A stretch of 6,964 nt of DNA from assembly GCA_003131705.1 (NCBI GenBank), contig PKUY01000385.1:1050-8013 (forward strand), in the 5' to 3' direction. Numbering within the stretch: position 1 is the stretch's first letter; each line of letters begins with the position of its first letter. This DNA comes from Acidobacteriota bacterium (lineage in GTDB: Bacteria > Acidobacteriota > Terriglobia > Acidiferrales > UBA7541). Below are positions 5,641-6,964 of this stretch, one piece after another. A model generated the notes under the pieces. That model ran no database searches, was not told the DNA's origin, and saw only the letters and a list, made by a program, of their open reading frames with translations. Made by a program: the position numbers and the translations under genes.

Positions 5641-6630
5641 AAACTGATATCCCGGCTTGAGCTCGCACCGATATAACTTCGACTGGTCCTTTTCCACTCG
5701 CACATTGCAAACCGCCCAACTCAAAACGGGCGCCGGGCCAAGCGGGAAAACAATATTTTCGCCGCTTAGCTCCGCCTCCAAGCTCGGTCCTTCGGCCGCG
5801 GACGGCAGCGTGAAATTCATCGAGTCGCCGAAAATCACAGGATAGGATTCGCGCGCGAGGTCGTTGACCTCGGTCCGCGAAACCTCGGCCTGGAGCAGAA
5901 AAGTGGTGGTGTCCGACCAGTTGAGCACAGTTACGCCGATGGTGCGGCCGCCCTGCGAAAAGTGGTCTGTCCCAACTTTGGTGAACGGGCACGGCCCGGC
6001 GATGCAGGAAAGCCGCGCATTGTCGTAGACGTTTCCATCACCCGCATCGAGCGACGCCGTCGCCGTGGCCGCTTTCCATTTGCCGTCAGGCGAGCACGGT
6101 GGATGGCCGTCGCAGCGAACGTTGCCCTTGCGAGTCACCTGGAACGTCTTCACTCCTGTGCCGATATTCACGGACGTGGTCGATTCAATCGAATAGCGCA
6201 CGAAAACATTCGCAACGGGAATCTCGGGAGGGTTGGATCGCGAGGATGCGTCCTGCGGGACGGACGCCATGCTGACGATTTGAAGCTCGTCGCTCACAAT
6301 CGCTTTCACATCGACCGGCTGGTAATCGGGATGGCGGAGTCGCAGCGTGATCGACTGCCCTCGCTTGACTCCCGGACGCAGAGTCAGCTTGAAGTAACCG
6401 GAAAAATCGGACTTGGCATCGGCCGACGATAAATTATCGGCCACGCTGATCTCGACATCCGTGATCGGCGATCGCTTTCGCGGGTCCGCGTCCTGCTTGA
6501 TGACGGCGCCTTTCACGGAGAGCGGCTTCCCTATGTAGTGCAGCGCAACGACGGCGAGCGCGACGGCTGCGATTGCGCCGAGTATTACCAGCGTCGCAAC
6601 CCGGAAATTGGATTTTGGCTCCGCGCTCAT
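5635..6630 (-). CDS. Membrane-anchored protein with carboxypeptidase-regulatory-like segment
   Basis: A 331-residue protein of unknown function. A short charged N-terminus is followed by one membrane segment at residues 11-33 (rich in A, V, L, I), most simply an uncleaved anchor with the remainder outside the membrane. Residues about 36-110 resemble the beta-sandwich carboxypeptidase regulatory-like/Ig-like fold, with KGAVIKQ, DVEISV, DFSGYFKLTLRPG and HPDYQPV in the expected order. The rest is beta-rich and holds six cysteines in three close pairs (173/179, 209/214, 308/322), suggesting disulfides outside the cytoplasm. ATG 6630 is chosen over an upstream TTG at 6657, because the anchor follows it with normal spacing; the ribosome site (GGAT) is weak in either case. 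It diverges from the Tat-exported enzyme gene. A role at the cell surface is inferred; no catalytic motif is seen. Confidence 0.8.
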   Translation of the reverse strand: MSAEPKSNFRVATLVILGAIAAVALAVVALHYIGKPLSVKGAVIKQDADPRKRSPITDVEISVADNLSSADAKSDFSGYFKLTLRPGVKRGQSITLRLRHPDYQPVDVKAIVSDELQIVSMASVPQDASSRSNPPEIPVANVFVRYSIESTTSVNIGTGVKTFQVTRKGNVRCDGHPPCSPDGKWKAATATASLDAGDGNVYDNARLSCIAGPCPFTKVGTDHFSQGGRTIGVTVLNWSDTTTFLLQAEVSRTEVNDLARESYPVIFGDSMNFTLPSAAEGPSLEAELSGENIVFPLGPAPVLSWAVCNVRVEKDQSKLYRCELKPGYQFR

Positions 6631-6721
6631 GGAATCATCCGGCACTGATGTTAGCAAAATATCGGTATTAGCTATGCTTCATCTTCACCGGGGGAATCTG
6701 CACCGGCCTCGCAAGAATGGC

Positions 6722-6727
6722 TATAAT
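6722..6727 (+). promoter_or_regulatory. Consensus -10 box (TATAAT) upstream of the Tat-signal gene
   Basis: A perfect TATAAT ends 12 bases before the ATG at 6740. The usual 5-8 base distance to the transcription start leaves a leader of only a few bases. No good -35 is seen at 16-18 bases upstream. Confidence 0.45.
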
Positions 6728-6739
6728 CATGGTGCCCAG

Positions 6740-6964
6740 ATGAACTCGAACAACGGCAGCTCGAAGATACTCACGCGACGGGAACTTGTGAAGCTGGCCG
6801 CGGGCGTTCCGTTGCTGGGTTTTGGCGCTTTTCCTTTCTTGCGGCGCCCGCAAAGGCACACCGCGAAACCGGCTCCGGCTCCCAGCGAGCCTTCTCCCTT
6901 CTATCAAGTCGATGAGGCATTCCTGGAAGAGCTCGGGAACGCTAATTTCCGATATTTCTGGGAG
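6740..6964 (+). CDS. Tat-exported glucoamylase-like family protein, N-terminal part only
   Basis: The first 75 codons of a secreted protein; the frame is open at the window edge. Residues 12-18, TRRELVK, are a twin-arginine motif, followed by a hydrophobic stretch AAGVPLLGFGAFPFL (20-34), so export of a folded protein through Tat is expected. A Pro/Ala linker (37-53) leads into DEAFLEELGNANFRYFWE (58-75), which closely resembles the start of the glucoamylase-like domain (FLEEL..aFryFWE) found in many Acidobacteriota and Bacteroidota. Such enzymes act on glucans or related glycans. The start is ATG 6740; ATG 6729 is rejected because it meets TGA after four codons. No clear Shine-Dalgarno precedes it, and a TATAAT lies unusually close, so translation may be near-leaderless. 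The catalytic part is not visible, so the enzymatic call rests on the short N-terminal match. Confidence 0.7.
   Translation, partial: MNSNNGSSKILTRRELVKLAAGVPLLGFGAFPFLRRPQRHTAKPAPAPSEPSPFYQVDEAFLEELGNANFRYFWE

Overview
The window most likely comes from an Acidobacteriota genome of the Terriglobia / subdivision 1 type. This is inferred from three things: GC-rich coding sequence, a Tat-exported polysaccharide-enzyme-like protein, and intergenic gaps filled with hairpin repeats of a style I associate with that phylum. The key repeat is the ATTCC-tc-GGC-tgc-GCC-tc-GGAAT element near 2820, joined by a GCCCCACCCTTTCG hairpin near 3094. No rRNA, tRNA, CRISPR array, transposase or phage gene was seen.

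Left part (1-2583, minus strand): an apparent operon read right to left. It encodes a carboxymuconolactone decarboxylase-family protein (2583-2185), an NAD(P)-dependent aldehyde dehydrogenase (2110-632) and a sugar-acid/anion-type MFS transporter (601 to beyond the window edge). The aldehyde dehydrogenase is interrupted by one in-frame TAG at 1301-1303, fourteen codons before the catalytic cysteine. The rest of the reading frame is intact, so it is a very fresh pseudogene, a sequence error, or a readthrough case. The upstream region (2655-2735) carries two near-identical 14-mers and a dyad that look like operator sites.

Middle part (2584-4473): a gap of repeats without a gene, then an orphan 96-residue ORF with codon use unlike its neighbours and a hairpin/U-run terminator behind it. 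Next is a complete 3-hydroxyisobutyrate dehydrogenase-family oxidoreductase (4473-3577, minus).

Right part (4474-6964): another repeat-bearing gap, with a perfect 14-bp palindrome, separates the oxidoreductase from a divergent metallo-beta-lactamase-fold hydrolase of the lactonase-like group (4799-5602, plus; TTG start). That gene converges on a membrane-anchored protein with a carboxypeptidase-regulatory-like segment and six cysteines (6630-5635, minus). The two genes share an inverted repeat containing both stop codons. At the right edge a Tat-signal protein of the glucoamylase-like family begins (6740 onward), just behind a perfect TATAAT.

Decarboxylase, aldehyde dehydrogenase, beta-hydroxyacid dehydrogenase, lactonase-like hydrolase and organic-anion transporter would fit together as a small catabolic module for a lactone- or aldehyde-yielding carbon source. 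The substrate cannot be read from the sequence, and the pathway is inference.
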